Source of the DNA: Auanema rhodensis
Lineage: Eukaryota > Nematoda > Chromadorea > Rhabditida > Rhabditidae
Direction: 5' to 3'
Assembly (NCBI GenBank): GCA_964057225.1
Contig: OZ059897.1
Location: 5,456,001-5,520,000 of the forward strand
Length of the DNA stretch: 64,000 bases
Positions 24,082 through 35,971 of the stretch are shown here, piece by piece. The notes beneath the pieces are model-generated. The model ran no database searches. It saw nothing but the letters and a program-made list of their open reading frames with translations, and was not told the origin of the DNA. Positions within the stretch are counted from its first letter, which is position 1; each line of letters opens with the position of its first letter. The translations under genes and the position numbers were made by a program.

Positions 24082-24688
24082 CTACAGTTAAATAAGAATT
24101 ATATTAATTTGACAAAAACAAAAAAAGGAGACTAATACATATTTAAAGAATACATCAATTCTTTTCATTGCAAGATTATCAAGAACTAAACTATTTTATC
24201 AGGTTTTGATGGTGATTCACTCAAACGTAACCCATAACATCGTCAAAAAATATGACACAACTTAATCATACTTAAATAAAATGATTCATGCTAGATGTTA
24301 ATGTAAACACATTCACAAATCAAAGATAAATCATTGAAAAACTTTTAAACGAATAAATAAATAAATTAAAGAAATAAAGCAAGATGAACACAAAAATGTG
24401 GGCGTGGCTATCACGCAAAAACCGCTTGTTTTGTGTTTCCTTTATTTGCACCGTATTCAAAGTAGCTTCATCTTTTTTATTCTTTTTATTATGTATACTA
24501 ATAATGCTTCATAATATTAGTTATAATATTCTAACAAAATAATGGAAATATATAAAAAAAAAACATTTTTTTAACAATTTAGAATTTTGTTTGCGTATGC
24601 CCTTCTTATGTGCACCTGCTTCCTGTACAAAATGCTAAATTTGTATATTGATTTACGTTATAGAGACAGTGGTTAATATAGATGTGAA
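24082..24688. promoter_or_regulatory. Divergent promoter region
   Basis: 607 bp between head-to-head CHMP3 and the Ser-rich coiled-coil gene. A GTGGGCGTGGC box (24398-24408, KLF/Sp1-like) is the most GC-rich element in an otherwise AT-rich stretch. No coding exon seen. Confidence 0.5.
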
Positions 24689-26284
24689 ATGAAGCAAGAT
24701 CCAAAAACATCAACACCAAAAAAAAACAACGTTTGGTATGTTCAAAGTTACTTTTCTCCTGTAGAACTTTATTATATTAACTATTATTAGGTCATTATAT
24801 CGAACAGCTAGTGAACGATACAATGAAAATATTCAACCACTACATTCTATTCCAGATTTGGAAGAATCAAATTTTTTGTTAGTTTTCTACCTAAGTTAAA
24901 TTTTTTTTCTTTTTCTTAAGGAATAATAATGAAGTTAATAGTTGCGATCGGAACATTGGAAAAATAGATTACATGCTCAAATATCAACAAGCTCAAAGAG
25001 ACAATAATATTTTACTTCTATCACTTAGAGACCGAGAACGGGAAATTGAAAAACTTAAATCTGTCATAAAGAATTTACAATCGTTAGTTTTTCTCAAAAC
25101 TTGTACAAATACAATAAGATAAAATAATTCCAGAGAATCAGAGTCGAGCGATTCCCGACAAGAAAAAAGTACTTCTACAAGTTCTAGTCTTCCTGTTGTT
25201 AGAGTTACCCCCCAGAAGAGATCTAAGCCCAATACTGTTCAATCTCCTCGCAGATCTGGTTCAAGAAGATTGTTGTTTAATAATCAAAATAGTCAGGTAA
25301 TCAAAACTTTCTTCGTCCGAGTTTAACTATTTCATTTAGTCTTCTGACCGTGCATCAATGCCATACTCTCGTCAAATTTTGCGTAATGCTGGAATTGATA
25401 GTGATATACTTTTGAGTAGCTCAAGTAATTCTACTCCTCGAGCACGTGATTTGAACCGAAATCAAATACTTGCAAATGATATGGTCAGCATATCAACTAC
25501 GCCGACTATACGATCAGCAAACAGGATAGCGTCAACTACTCCAGCTCAAAGTTTCTTTAATTCTTTATATTCTGCAACTTATGTGTTACTTATAGCTATG
25601 AATAACTCTTCAAGATCTGCTACTAATCATCGTCCAACCCTTAATTTTTCTGGTAGTCACGGATCATCCAATGACACGTTTGTTGTGGAGAGATTGGGTC
25701 GTTTGCCTGGCAATCCTCCACCCACCTTACGTGAAGAGGAGAATCATCCTCCTAGCGTATGTTATAGAACTTTTTCTTTATTAAGTTTCTGATTGTAGTA
25801 TTACCTGAATTTGAACCGTCCTTCTTTTGTGAGACGTAGTGAACTCCGGCAAAGTATTATTAGGGAAGCTTCTCGTAGAAGATCAGAAATTGAAGCAAAA
25901 AGAAAAGTTTGGTGAATGTATCGTCGCTCAAGTTTTGTTCAAAATTATAGGAAGCCGTCAGAGCATTAGCAATGGGAACTGTAACATTGGATGAAGTCAC
26001 GGATCGTATTTTTGTGGACCCTACTAAAATCCAAGCTTTTCCAAAGAATGACATGAGAGCTATAACTCATAGGTGACCTATTTTTATGTTCTGGTTTATT
26101 TAAATAGTTTTAGAAGGTTCTCAAGCACTCGTGAATATCGTGATCGTATAATGGAAAGAGAGAAGAAAATCGAACAGGCTACAAACAGAATTTTGAAAAC
26201 ATGCTTTAGTTATGTAAGTTGGTTTTTTTTCTTCTTATGTTTCTTTCTTATTTTCAGAAAACTAGATCACAATTACTTAATTAA
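24689..26284 (+). CDS. Ser-rich coiled-coil protein, function unknown
   Basis: Nine or so exons with introns mostly near 45 nt, about 390 residues, stop 26282-26284. The N-terminal third has a helix (YMLKYQQAQRDNN then RDREREIEKLKSVIKNLQ) typical of a short coiled coil. The middle is Ser/Arg/Asn-rich and low-complexity, with basic TPQKRSKP. The C-terminal third is again helical and charged (SRRRSEIEAKRKEAVRALAM, TREYRDRIMEREKKIEQA). No family recognised; such proteins are common at centrosomes, spindles or cytoskeleton. A 45-nt intron lies inside the long frame near 25550-25595. It starts the rightward cluster and, unlike its followers, has no clear acceptor directly before the ATG, as expected for a first cistron. 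Confidence 0.75.
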
Positions 26285-26492
26285 AACTTGTTAAGTATGA
26301 TCTTAACTGATATGTCACTTCTTTTTAATATCATTAAAACATATACATATCTCATTTTTGCTTGATCTCAAGTTTTGTTGTACATATTCATAATAAATGT
26401 TCATATCATTTAGTAAAACTCATTTTGGGATAGCCCTTACATATCTAATTATTCAATTTTATATTTATGTGCTCTTTACGAATACCTAATAG

Positions 26493-27218
26493 ATGCGATT
26501 ATGTTCCTTATTCCTTGTGACACTGTTTGTTGTTTCAGTATCAGCAACAGCTGAGAAAAAAAAGAAAAAGGACCTGAGCAGTTACACGTAAAAAGTTTTG
26601 GCGTACTTGTTTATATTTTTTATTTCTGTAGTGACGCTGATTTGGAAAAGTTGTTTGATGAATGGGAAGAAAACGATGAGGAACCACTGGAGGAGGATGA
26701 ATTACCATCTTACAAGCGCAAGCCAAATAATGTAGATTTAGATTCTTTGAAAGCTGAGGTTGTAACTTTACATTCTCTCATCTGTTATTGTGTGTTTAGG
26801 CAAAATCACCTGAAGATTTGCTCCGTCTTTCAAAAAAAGGACAACCTCTTATGATGTTTGTAGGAGTTGTTGACCCTGCTAGGCCAGGAAAAAAAGATAT
26901 AAGGCCTTTTACAGAACACTGGACAGGTCTCTGGCAATCTTCTTTATTCAATAACCATGTTGAATCTCAAGTCGGTTTACTTTAACATAGCAGGATAAAT
27001 CAAAAGTATTAGGTGTTCTTGGTGGATGATGATCGAGCCATTTTCATGTTCAAGGAGGGTTCTCAAGCGTTTGAAGGCAAAGAATACTTACTCAAGCAAC
27101 CTAACGTTAGAGAAGTTTGTTAGAATGCATTTTCGATTAATTAAAGAATTTTCAGATTACTCTAGAAGGGAATCAATATCCTGGGCCTGGTGCTGCATAC
27201 AGCAAAGAAGAATTATAA
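26493..27218 (+). CDS. bmy-1: MESD-type ER chaperone for LRP receptors
   Basis: Five exons, start 26493, stop 27216-27218. A signal peptide (LFLVTLFVVSVSA) is followed by a lysine run, then an acidic helix (LEKLFDEWEENDEEPLEE). The conserved MESD core comes next: KGQPLMMFVGVVD, TGLWQSSLFNNHV, AIFMFKEGSQAFEGK, and VTLEG-type ITLEGNQYPGPG. It ends in KEEL, a KDEL-like retention signal as in other MESD proteins. MESD folds the beta-propeller/EGF modules of LRP5/6-type receptors in the ER and is needed for Wnt signalling; C. elegans bmy-1 is the equivalent. The acceptor AG directly precedes the ATG, and the gap to the upstream gene is 208 bp. Confidence 0.92.
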
Positions 27219-27418
27219 TTTCGCCTTATTCATTGTTAATTACTTCATGATATTATGTGATTATTTTACATATCTTGCAACCAGTCATATCAATCAGCCA
27301 TAATTAAAAAATATATATAAAATTTGACTATGTGTATATTATATATTAACAACGGTTTTCACCCGAGCTATATCACATTTGAGTATTAACATTAAAATTT
27401 GTTTTTTGTTATTAGGTC

Positions 27419-30400
27419 ATGGAAGATGTCGAACAAACTGCTCTGGAGCAGGTCGCGGCAATGCTTCAAAGACCGGATCACTTGGAAAAATTACCAGAGT
27501 TAAGAAAAAGAGCAGATCGAAAAAAAGTTTGAAAAAGCAACCTAATTGCAACTAAGGAGATGAATTATTTTCAGGCTGCCGTAGAAGCCATGCTTCGAAC
27601 GGGTGTTCAATCTCAGTTAGAAGGCATTCGAACAGCGATTGCTCATCTTCATACTGCAGCGGAAGATATTGCTTCTATTGATAATGGGTTTGGAAAGGGA
27701 ATATTTTGGTTTCTCTGAAGTTTCATTTCAGAATCAACATCATTCGCGAGAAGCTGAAGCCGTTCCCACAACTACGAGAAAAAATGAAAGAAGTACGAGT
27801 AGCTAATGCCCAACATAGTCAGTATGCCGCTGCAATGGATAATTTAAAACATATATTTAATATTAATCAAACTATTGCGGATACCAATTTAGCGTTAGAA
27901 CAGGGAAAACTTCTTCTAGCTCATAAGCAGTATGTTACTTTCTTAAGAATGTTAATTAATCGATCTCTTAGTATTATGGATTTGGAACAAGCAAGAGACG
28001 AATTATTAGCAGAGGTTCATAAAACTGCTGGTGCCAGAGAATATGAAAAAAATGTATTTGCTAGTATAAGTTTTAATTTTAAAGTTTTTTTTTTATAGTT
28101 ACTGGTTACTTTCTTTATTAAAGTTGATGAATTAGTTAATACTTTGGGAAGTAATATGTGGTATATAATAGGAAGATCTTTGGATATGGCTCGAGGTTAA
28201 TTTTTAAAATTAAATTAAAAAATATAATTCATTTATATATGAGGAAAATTTTCTCATATTTCTTATAGTGGCTTCTAGAAGTTTTAATTTTATCAATTTT
28301 AAGGTGGGGAAGGTGGCCGAGGACCACAACAATTAGTTTCCTGTCTACGAATTGTAGAAAGGGAAGAAAGAATTGATAAATATTATATTGAAGCGAAAGG
28401 TGCAAAAGATTTTATGCCTCCTAATCGACCAAGAAAATGGAGAGAAAAAACTTTTGACGTAAGTAGCAATCCTAGTATTATTTTTTAAATTTGTCTTTAG
28501 GTCCTGGAGAAAACAGTATGGAGTAGAGTAGAAGGAAATCAGCTGGAGGACGATAGAGGTCATAACAAATCTTGGCTAGCTCGGTATATCATTATAATTT
28601 AATTAGCAAAATAAATATTTTCAGATATTTGGAAACAATGAGAGTTGTTGTAACTACCGATCTGCTACATGCTCGAGCTGCTGTTCCTTGCTTTCCACCA
28701 GATTATCAAATTTATGATCGTTTTGTTCATATGTATCATAATTGTGTTTGTAAACGAGTAAGTAGTTCTTTGAGTTCTTATGAGAAATATAATACATATT
28801 TAGGTACGAGAAATAGCTTCAGAAGATTTAGAGAAAAGTGAGCTAGTTCAACTAATGAGCTGGATTCAGTCTTATGGGTAGAATCTTTTATTTACGAGTC
28901 GTGCATTAAAACAATTTTTTAAGAGGAGAAGATTTCTTAGGAAGCCACCGTTTAAAAATTGCTGCTTCTGCTTTATTACAAGATTTACCAGTTTTACCGA
29001 GAACAACTTTAATTGCTCTCTGCGATTCGTAAGAATTTTAAAAAATATTATATTTCACTGAAGCATTTTAAAGATTTATTGAAATGACGGGAAAAGACAT
29101 GAACCAATGGTTGGAAAAGACGCTAAGCGCAGAAAAAGATGTAAGTGGAAATCAAGTTAATTTGTTTCATTTTTTGTTCCTAGGATTGGTACAAAAATGT
29201 TAAGCCAGATGAGGATAACTTCTCATATTTCTATACTAGCTTGCCAAACATTTTATTTGGAATGTTAAGAGATACAGTAAGTAATTTCTATACAGATTTG
29301 TTAGAATACCGAGTAGGCGCAACTGTTTCCAATTGGGCATAGTTTGAAACGACATGGGCATCCATAACTGTTTTTTGTGGGCGGTGCTGAAAATGTTTAC
29401 TATTTGAGTTTGAAAAAATTTTTACTCACTCCTTACTGGCCTAGTGTTAACGTAAGCTGTGTCTTGTAGCAAGGAAGAGAGGTCTCTACGTAATTGGTCG
29501 AATTGTCTAAGATCTCGTAGAACCTTAAGTTTATATATTATGAATGATATATAGTATTGATAACCTTGAAACTCTCTGCATAAAAGAAAACAGTAAAAAT
29601 GCACAAAACAGCCAACAGTCGAACCATCTGCAAAATTGTGTCTGGTAACTGTAGAAAATATTAGTTAAAACCAAGAAGTCAACTAGAACGATACAAAAAA
29701 AGAGCAATTTAAAAGAGGGTATCGCGTCATCTCATGAACTGCAGGCGTGTAACTAGAGTGGGTGTTCTTAGCAAATGAAGGGGTGGGGATAAGGCTCACG
29801 GCTAGAAGAACACTCGGCTATATCTAGTGACGTAAGTTCTTGAAATAGAGAGAGGATAGAGCTATCTGTATGATGAAGTGCATCAATAACATTAAATGTT
29901 AATTAATTGTTTTTAATTTGTTTAGGTTACATTAGCTAAAGAAGTTAGTGTGGAAGTTATCCCTAGCGTCATCAATTCTACTGTTAAGGAATTTTATGAT
30001 TTTGCCACAAAATATCGAGGTTTAAAGTTATGAAAAGCTTGTATTTATTATCATTTTTTCAGATGCTTTCACAGCCTATAGAAATAAATATTTCGAGAAT
30101 CGTGCTCTCTTTCCGGGTTTTACTTCAATTCTGGTTTGTATTGTCGAACAACTTAAGTTTTTAATTTAAAATACAGATTGCTGTAGCGAATAATCTGCAA
30201 ACGTGCATTGAATCAACTGATAAATACATGCAACAGGTAAAAATGTATTATAACGGTATTTGAAAGATTATTTAGGTTCGTCTTTCAATGGAAAATGATG
30301 AAGGAAACAGTGCAAGACGATGGCCAACCCGACAAGAAATTATAGAGAATATTGACAAATTGAATGGCAGATGGAATAGCGCTATCAGTACAGCGTACGA

Positions 30401-31298
30401 GTTTAAATACTGTACTGTTAACTTTTTACAATAATTATAGTGTTGGATTCCTTAGAGAAGAAGTCTGTGAAGATTTAGCCCCTCATTTAGCTGACATATT
30501 CTCAAGAAAATGGTTAGTATATTCCTCGTGATGGTTGAAGTATTTGTTGGATTTAGGCTTGTTGGAAGTTCATCGTGTGAAACAATCTGCATAACGTTGT
30601 CCGACTATTTTCTAGATCATAAGCATCTACGTCCTAATGCTAGAGGTGCATTATTGATGGATCTTCAATTTAGAATAGTAGGAGAATATTTCCGAGCCAT
30701 TGACAGAAGGTTCGTGAAGCGTTAAAGATCCTAATTAGAGAAGAGATTTAGAAGGTTGACGTTTGCCTCCCACGAGGAACGAGTAGCTTGTGGCGTTAGG
30801 CTAGGCAAAGATATTAACCAAATTGACGAAGTTTTCTCGTCATTCATGGAAAGCGAAGACCTTATTAATCAGGTTTATATGAGCTTTAAATTTTTCTTAA
30901 TTTTTTTTTAAGTTCACTTTACTGACTCCTGTACTACATCATATGGCAGGAATCATTACCTTAACAGATAAAGGTATGCTTTCTTTGGAAGCAACTTCAT
31001 TCGGAAGAAAGTATCCAAACTTTCCTGTGGACTTGTTATCTGCTCTAATAGCTACCCGTGAAGATATGTCAAGAGTAGAAGCGAAGTAAATTTGTGAATT
31101 CGAAGACCTATTATATGATTCCTTGTTTTTAGAACATTAGCTGATGAAGTTATGTCCCATGTCCAGTTCCATCCTAAAGACGAAATCTTCGGTCAGCTGT
31201 TTGCCTCAGCTCAGTCGTCTGAATCCTCATGGAAACCTTCAATAAACGTTGCGAATTTCTTACCCTCCTTTGTGAAGATGGAAAGCGCAGCTAAATAG
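27419..31298 (+). CDS. sec-6: Exocyst complex component 3 (Sec6)
   Basis: About 20 exons, start 27419, stop 31296-31298, about 740 residues. The N-terminus (VAAMLQRPDHLEKLPELRKR, then VEAMLRTGVQSQLEGIRTAI) is the characteristic EXOC3 opening, followed by the coiled coil. Later blocks include MWYIIGRSLDMARGG, LPNILFGMLRDT, the helical bundle ending RLTFASHEERVACGVRLGKD, and LSLEATSFGRKYPNFPVDLL near the C-terminus. Sec6 is a core subunit of the exocyst that tethers secretory vesicles to the plasma membrane. One intron (29277-29925, 649 nt) is far longer than the rest and contains an antisense peptide gene. The acceptor AG lies 3 nt before the ATG, and the gap from the MESD stop is 200 bp. Confidence 0.93.
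29422..29627 (-). CDS. Small secreted peptide gene nested antisense in a Sec6 intron
   Basis: Two exons, 29627-29565 (21 codons) and 29523-29422 (33 codons plus stop), with a 41-nt GT-AG intron of the usual local size. The 54-residue product starts MVRLLAVLCIFTVFFYAES, a clean signal peptide, then a charged helix (LRDLRQFDQLRRDLSSLLQ) and tail DTAYVNTRPVRSE. An acceptor TTTTGCAG directly abuts the ATG, as at the spliced-leader-like sites elsewhere in the window. It has no cysteines after the signal, so a linear peptide or neuropeptide-like product is plausible. No family recognised. The unspliced 60-codon frame that overlaps it lacks the signal peptide. Confidence 0.62.
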
Positions 31299-31526
31299 AG
31301 ATAAAGCTTTTTTTAACTATCACTTATAATGGGCTAAGTTGTAGCTCACATTTCAATTTTTGAGCCAAAATTTATACTATAATAATTACTGTACATTCTG
31401 CTTCGATCTGTGATAAATTATCAGTTTTGCTTCAAAATATTGTTTCACAAGAAAGCTTTGTCTTTGAAATGCTTCTATAACTGCTTCAAAAATGGAGTTA
31501 TAATTTCATGGTTTTGGTAGTAGCAA

Positions 31527-34247
31527 ATGGCGGAAACAGAAAAGAAGGAAGAAAAGCCTAAAACCAGTAAAGGAGTTGGAGCTCAGAAGGGGTCAGACAG
31601 ACGGGAATATAGAAAATTCCGCCCACGTCCAAAGAAAGATGGTTTGTACAGACCACCAATTTAGAATAAAATGTTTTATTCCAGTTTCTAAAAATAGTAA
31701 TGAAATTATCCCTGCTGATAAGCTTCCCATGGAAATAGTAGAAGCCAAAAGAAGAAACAAAAGACTTTGTCGATTTTTCAACTCTCCAGGTGGCTGTCGT
31801 TTGGGTAATGATTGCCAATATAAACATAAATTGAAAAAAGTTAGAATAAAATATAAGCACATCTTTAACTCTGTTTCAGGCTATTGTTATTCCCGAAGAT
31901 AAAATTAAGGAAGTTGAAGCTATAAAGAATGGGGAGATTAACGAGAATGTAGTTGTACCTCAAAAGGTTAGGTTTAATCCTAAACCCGTACTTCCGCAAA
32001 AACAAGTTATTAAAAAAGTAAGTTATTGTATTTATGAAAAAAGCGCGGTATTTTTCTCTTGAAGGACTCATTGGGAACAGATGCTCAAAAAGCTCTATTA
32101 GAGGCTGAAATAACGTATTTCAAACGAAGGTTCGGAATATCAAATAATTATATAGATGTTCCTGTCTTTTTAGATTCAGAAAAGCTGTAGTTGATGGAAG
32201 TAGTGGTAAAGATACATCAATCATATTTTCCTATGAAGTGACTGATCCAGATTGGGTAGAATTTCTAATTAGGAATATAGATATTTAAGTATATCTTCAG
32301 GTCTTTGATATTCGATCTATAGGGATCGCACTAGTACTACATGATACTCATCCATTGGCTCTTCCAGCCATTGATATTCCCGAGCAAACAAATTTAGGAA
32401 TGCCCGATGTTTTAAGAAGACATATTACAAACCACGTCATGAACTATTGCAATGTATGTTATTAAAGTTTAACGCATTAGGTGTAATGGAATTTTTTGTA
32501 GGAAAGTTTCAAAAAATTCGTTGCTGATGATGCTTACGAAACAATTGGAAAATCGTTGATTAGATTTCTTGACAGGAATATATTGAAGATGTTTATTGAT
32601 GGTCTGACTAAGCTGAAAAGGCTGAGAGAAGTGAGCTAATATATGAAACCTTCCAATATGATCCAAATACTGCAGGCTGAAATTGCTGGTATTTCATTAG
32701 TTTTGCCTTCAAAATCAAAAGATAAACCTGACGATAGTATTGAGGAACACACAGAAAAATCCGAAACGTTTCATGAAGAAAATAATGAAGAGGTGAGTAC
32801 TGACTGAAGTATGATCTCAATTAGTTCAAGTTCTGAGAAAATGCGACCGTTGTGCTGCATTTAATTCATGAAAATGAGCATGTGAACTTAATGGAATTGC
32901 ATTTTTATAGGAAGACGAGATCAAAGAAGAAAACTACAAGGATAATATAAATGAACTTGCCAAAGAAATTGAAAACGTTTTTGTTACAAGTTCTTCTGAA
33001 AAATTACCAATTGAAGTGTTTCTTGTATGGGATGACATGAGGTAATTGCCAGTTATTTGGGACGTTCAGAAATATAATGTTATAAACAGTCAGAATATTG
33101 CTTCGATAACCCCTGTTCTACTTCAAATAGCTAGCAAATGTGGCAGATGTAAAACTGACGACGTTCATAATGTTCCTTGCAACAATAAACCTGTTGCATG
33201 GCGTTGTACCAAATGCTCTACAGCCCAAAGTCTGAGGTGAGCTCCTATCAAATTTTTAAAATAGCACTACTGGTTCAGACTCCGTCCCTCCATACTTCAT
33301 CAACATTCTCCTGTTCTAGCACAATTAGATGCTAGAGGGTGCATACAATTAGATTGTGTTTTATTAAATAGTAGCATGAAATTTATTTGTTTAGCTTGTA
33401 ACAAAGAAGATGCTGTTCAAGTAAGAACGAACAACGTCATTTTTCGACCCAGTTGATTTCCTCTTCAGAACATAAACCTAGGACAAGCCCATAAATCGTG
33501 GTGTCGAGAATGTCACACAACTTGTGAATTTATTGTTTCTGCTGTGCGATTTCGAGGCGATTTCTCATTGGGGTTACTAGAGGATAAAGTAGCAGCTGGC
33601 AAAGTTCCAAAAGCTAAGAAGGTTGCTAGGATTACTTGGAAGATTTTTGTTTAACTTTTTAATTTCTTAGACCGTCGAAACTAAATCAGCTATAACTCTT
33701 GGACAACCATTGCCAGAGATGGGTACTTGCAAACATTATAAGAAGAGTTTTCGCTGGTTCAGGTTGATCACGACCTGTTTCAATTCTTGTATTTCAATGT
33801 GAAATTCCTAGGTTCCCTTGTTGCGGCCGTGTGTTTCCTTGTGATAACTGTCACGAGGAAGCTGGATTAGGGCATGAAATGAAGATAGCTAATCGAATGA
33901 TTTGCGGGCATTGTTCAAGTGAACAGGTGTGCGCTTTTAATAGAAACATTTTCCAACATCTTCATTAACTCTTTTTTTTTTCATTCTCTTTTCAGTCATT
34001 CAGTAAGGATAAACCTTGTATCAGCTGTAATTCTGCAATTACTCGAAAGAAATCTCAGTTTTGGGAAGGTGGTAAAGGTTGTCGTAATCAACAAAGTATG
34101 AGTAGGTTAGGAATAATATTAAAGACAAAAGAATTTAATATTTTTTAAAACTATTTTAGAAACGATGGTCATAAGTTTAGTGGAAGTAGAAAAAAGACTG
34201 TATCAAAACCGAAAACTGAAAAATTGGTTTCAAAATCCAAAAAATGA
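31527..34247 (+). CDS. CCCH + CHY zinc-finger protein
   Basis: About 15 exons, start 31527, stop 34245-34247, roughly 650-700 residues. A basic N-terminus is followed by one CCCH finger (RLCRFFNSPGGCRLGNDCQY, then KH). Next comes an RWD-like segment (IGIALVLHDTHPLALPAIDI ... PDVLRRHITNHVMNY), an acidic linker, and cysteine pairs (CGRCK, WRCTKCS, FICLACNKED, WCRECHTTC). The C-terminal CHY-type zinc cluster reads CKHYKKSFRWFRFPCCGRVF ... CDNCHEEAGLGHEM ... ICGHCSSEQ, then CISCNSAI. CCCH fingers usually bind RNA; CHY clusters bind zinc and occur in redox or ubiquitin-linked proteins. Function is unknown to me. The gap from the Sec6 stop is 228 bp and an acceptor AG lies 6 nt before the ATG. Confidence 0.85.
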
Positions 34248-34428
34248 AGGAGACCACTATCGGGAATTGCAGTATTTTCCAATGGATACATTATTTGATA
34301 TATATTTTTTTCGTGATAACGGTTTTGAGCCTGACGAGGTTTTCTTACGGGCTTGCTTTTCATAATTTTCAAAACTGATTGTGAAATATTTTATCTTGTA
34401 CATTATTAGATTTGAGTTTAGAAAATTA

Positions 34429-35298
34429 TTAAAATGGTACAATCCAATCAGCATTTTTTTCTGGAGAAACAACTTCTTCGTTACCATCTGATACAAATTT
34501 GGGTAACCGAGATCCAACTGACGTGAGGTCACGATTTCCTGAAGTTCTGTGCCCCGATGATTTCACTCTACAATTATCGTATGAAGTTCATTGATTGGGT
34601 GATAGGCTTACCTGTAATGTTCCTCAGAGCGATCATTACGTTCGTTACGTTCATTACGTTCTTCATAATATTTCTTTGGTCTACTTGGGGTTGGTGTAGT
34701 AGTTATCCCAAGAAGCCTTTGGAATGATGGTGGCATTGTTAAGCTTGGTAATGTTGGCATTGGTGCAATGGTTGGTAACGTAGGCATGTTTTCTGGTGAT
34801 ATTATTGGAAGATGAAGAGGTTGAACAGCCATTGGCATCAAGCCTAATGGTCGAGGGGACAACGGTCTACGGATAACTTGCTGAACTGGGGCTCTTTGGA
34901 CAACTACTGGAGCTGTATTATGATTTGGAGCACGGCGAACTCCAGTTGATGTTCGCACTAAGCCTTTGGCATGAGGGACAGCACTAAAAGCTTTCTCTTC
35001 TGGGCTCTGAGCTACAACTGGCGCTCTAAAATTACAAAAATTAGACAACAGCTCTAGGATATAGAAAGAAAAATAGAGAAATCAATGATACTGACCTGCG
35101 AATATCTGAATTTTTTCTTGCAAACCCATGAGCATACGGAACGGTTTCGAGAGCTGATGCTACTATAAACGTAATTGTTTATATTTTATAAAAATTATTA
35201 TATTTCAAAGAAAAGGTATTTAAATTAAGCCTGAAGATAACAAGTTAAAATAACAAACCGCATATTGCAGATGCAACCAAAACGAGAGCGAGATGCAT
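34429..35298 (-). CDS. Secreted Pro-rich protein with Asn-Glu-Arg repeats
   Basis: Four exons, start 35298 (MHLALVLVASAI signal peptide), stop 34431-34429, about 225 residues. Two short internal repeats occur near the N-terminus: VPYAHGFARKNSDIRRAP and VPHAKGLVRTSTGVRRAP. They are followed by a Pro/Met/Leu-rich middle (ENMPTLPTIAPMPTLP) and an ERNERNERNDR run, with tail NADWIVPF. It looks extracellular and intrinsically disordered. Dibasic RR sites could be processed. No family recognised; matrix protein or peptide precursor are both possible. Confidence 0.75.
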
Positions 35299-35971
35299 GA
35301 CCCGATTATCTTGCCCGGAGAGATCGACTGAATGAAATGGATTGAAGAGGATAAGAAAGTGAATTAAAAAGGGAAGGTGATAATGATGCTTATCTGTCCC
35401 TCCCCTAATCACCTTTCGAACCTGACCCTGTACAGAGTCTACATATTCGATCTATCAAAATCAATTTCCTTTTCATTTCATAAGGGAAATAGAGAAAAAT
35501 TAGAGAATGAAGTGAATAGAAAAAGTTGACAATACAAGAGAAATGAATTCCAAACGAGGTCAAAATTCTCTTTTTTTATTGGCTTTACAGTTTCATATTG
35601 ATGCATTGCTTTATCTCATCTAAACGTTCAAAGTTTGAACATCTGTTTTCTTCTTCAAAGGGAAACTTATCATAGCGCTTCATAGATTTGCTGAAGAAAT
35701 AGTTATATGTATGAAGAATATATCGTATATAGAAAAAAATTTCTTCTAATCTTCCTAAAAGTAGCAACATAGAAGTAGTTTGGAGTATAATTCAGTTCCT
35801 TGACTGCGGTACCGGTTCACCGTTCTCAGTAAATCGCCTGTCTAGCGGCCCAAATCCCTGGAACGATGAAATACCACAAAGCTCTCTGTAAGATATACCT
35901 TCTTGAATTAAAAAGTAGCCATTCTTACTAAAATATTCAGTGTGGAAAGTCTACATCTCAAATAATTGAAA
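35299..35971. other. Divergent upstream region between secreted protein and collagen
   Basis: Shared 5' region of two divergent genes. A 61-codon minus frame (35770-35585) has no features. No TATA element stood out. Confidence 0.45.
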
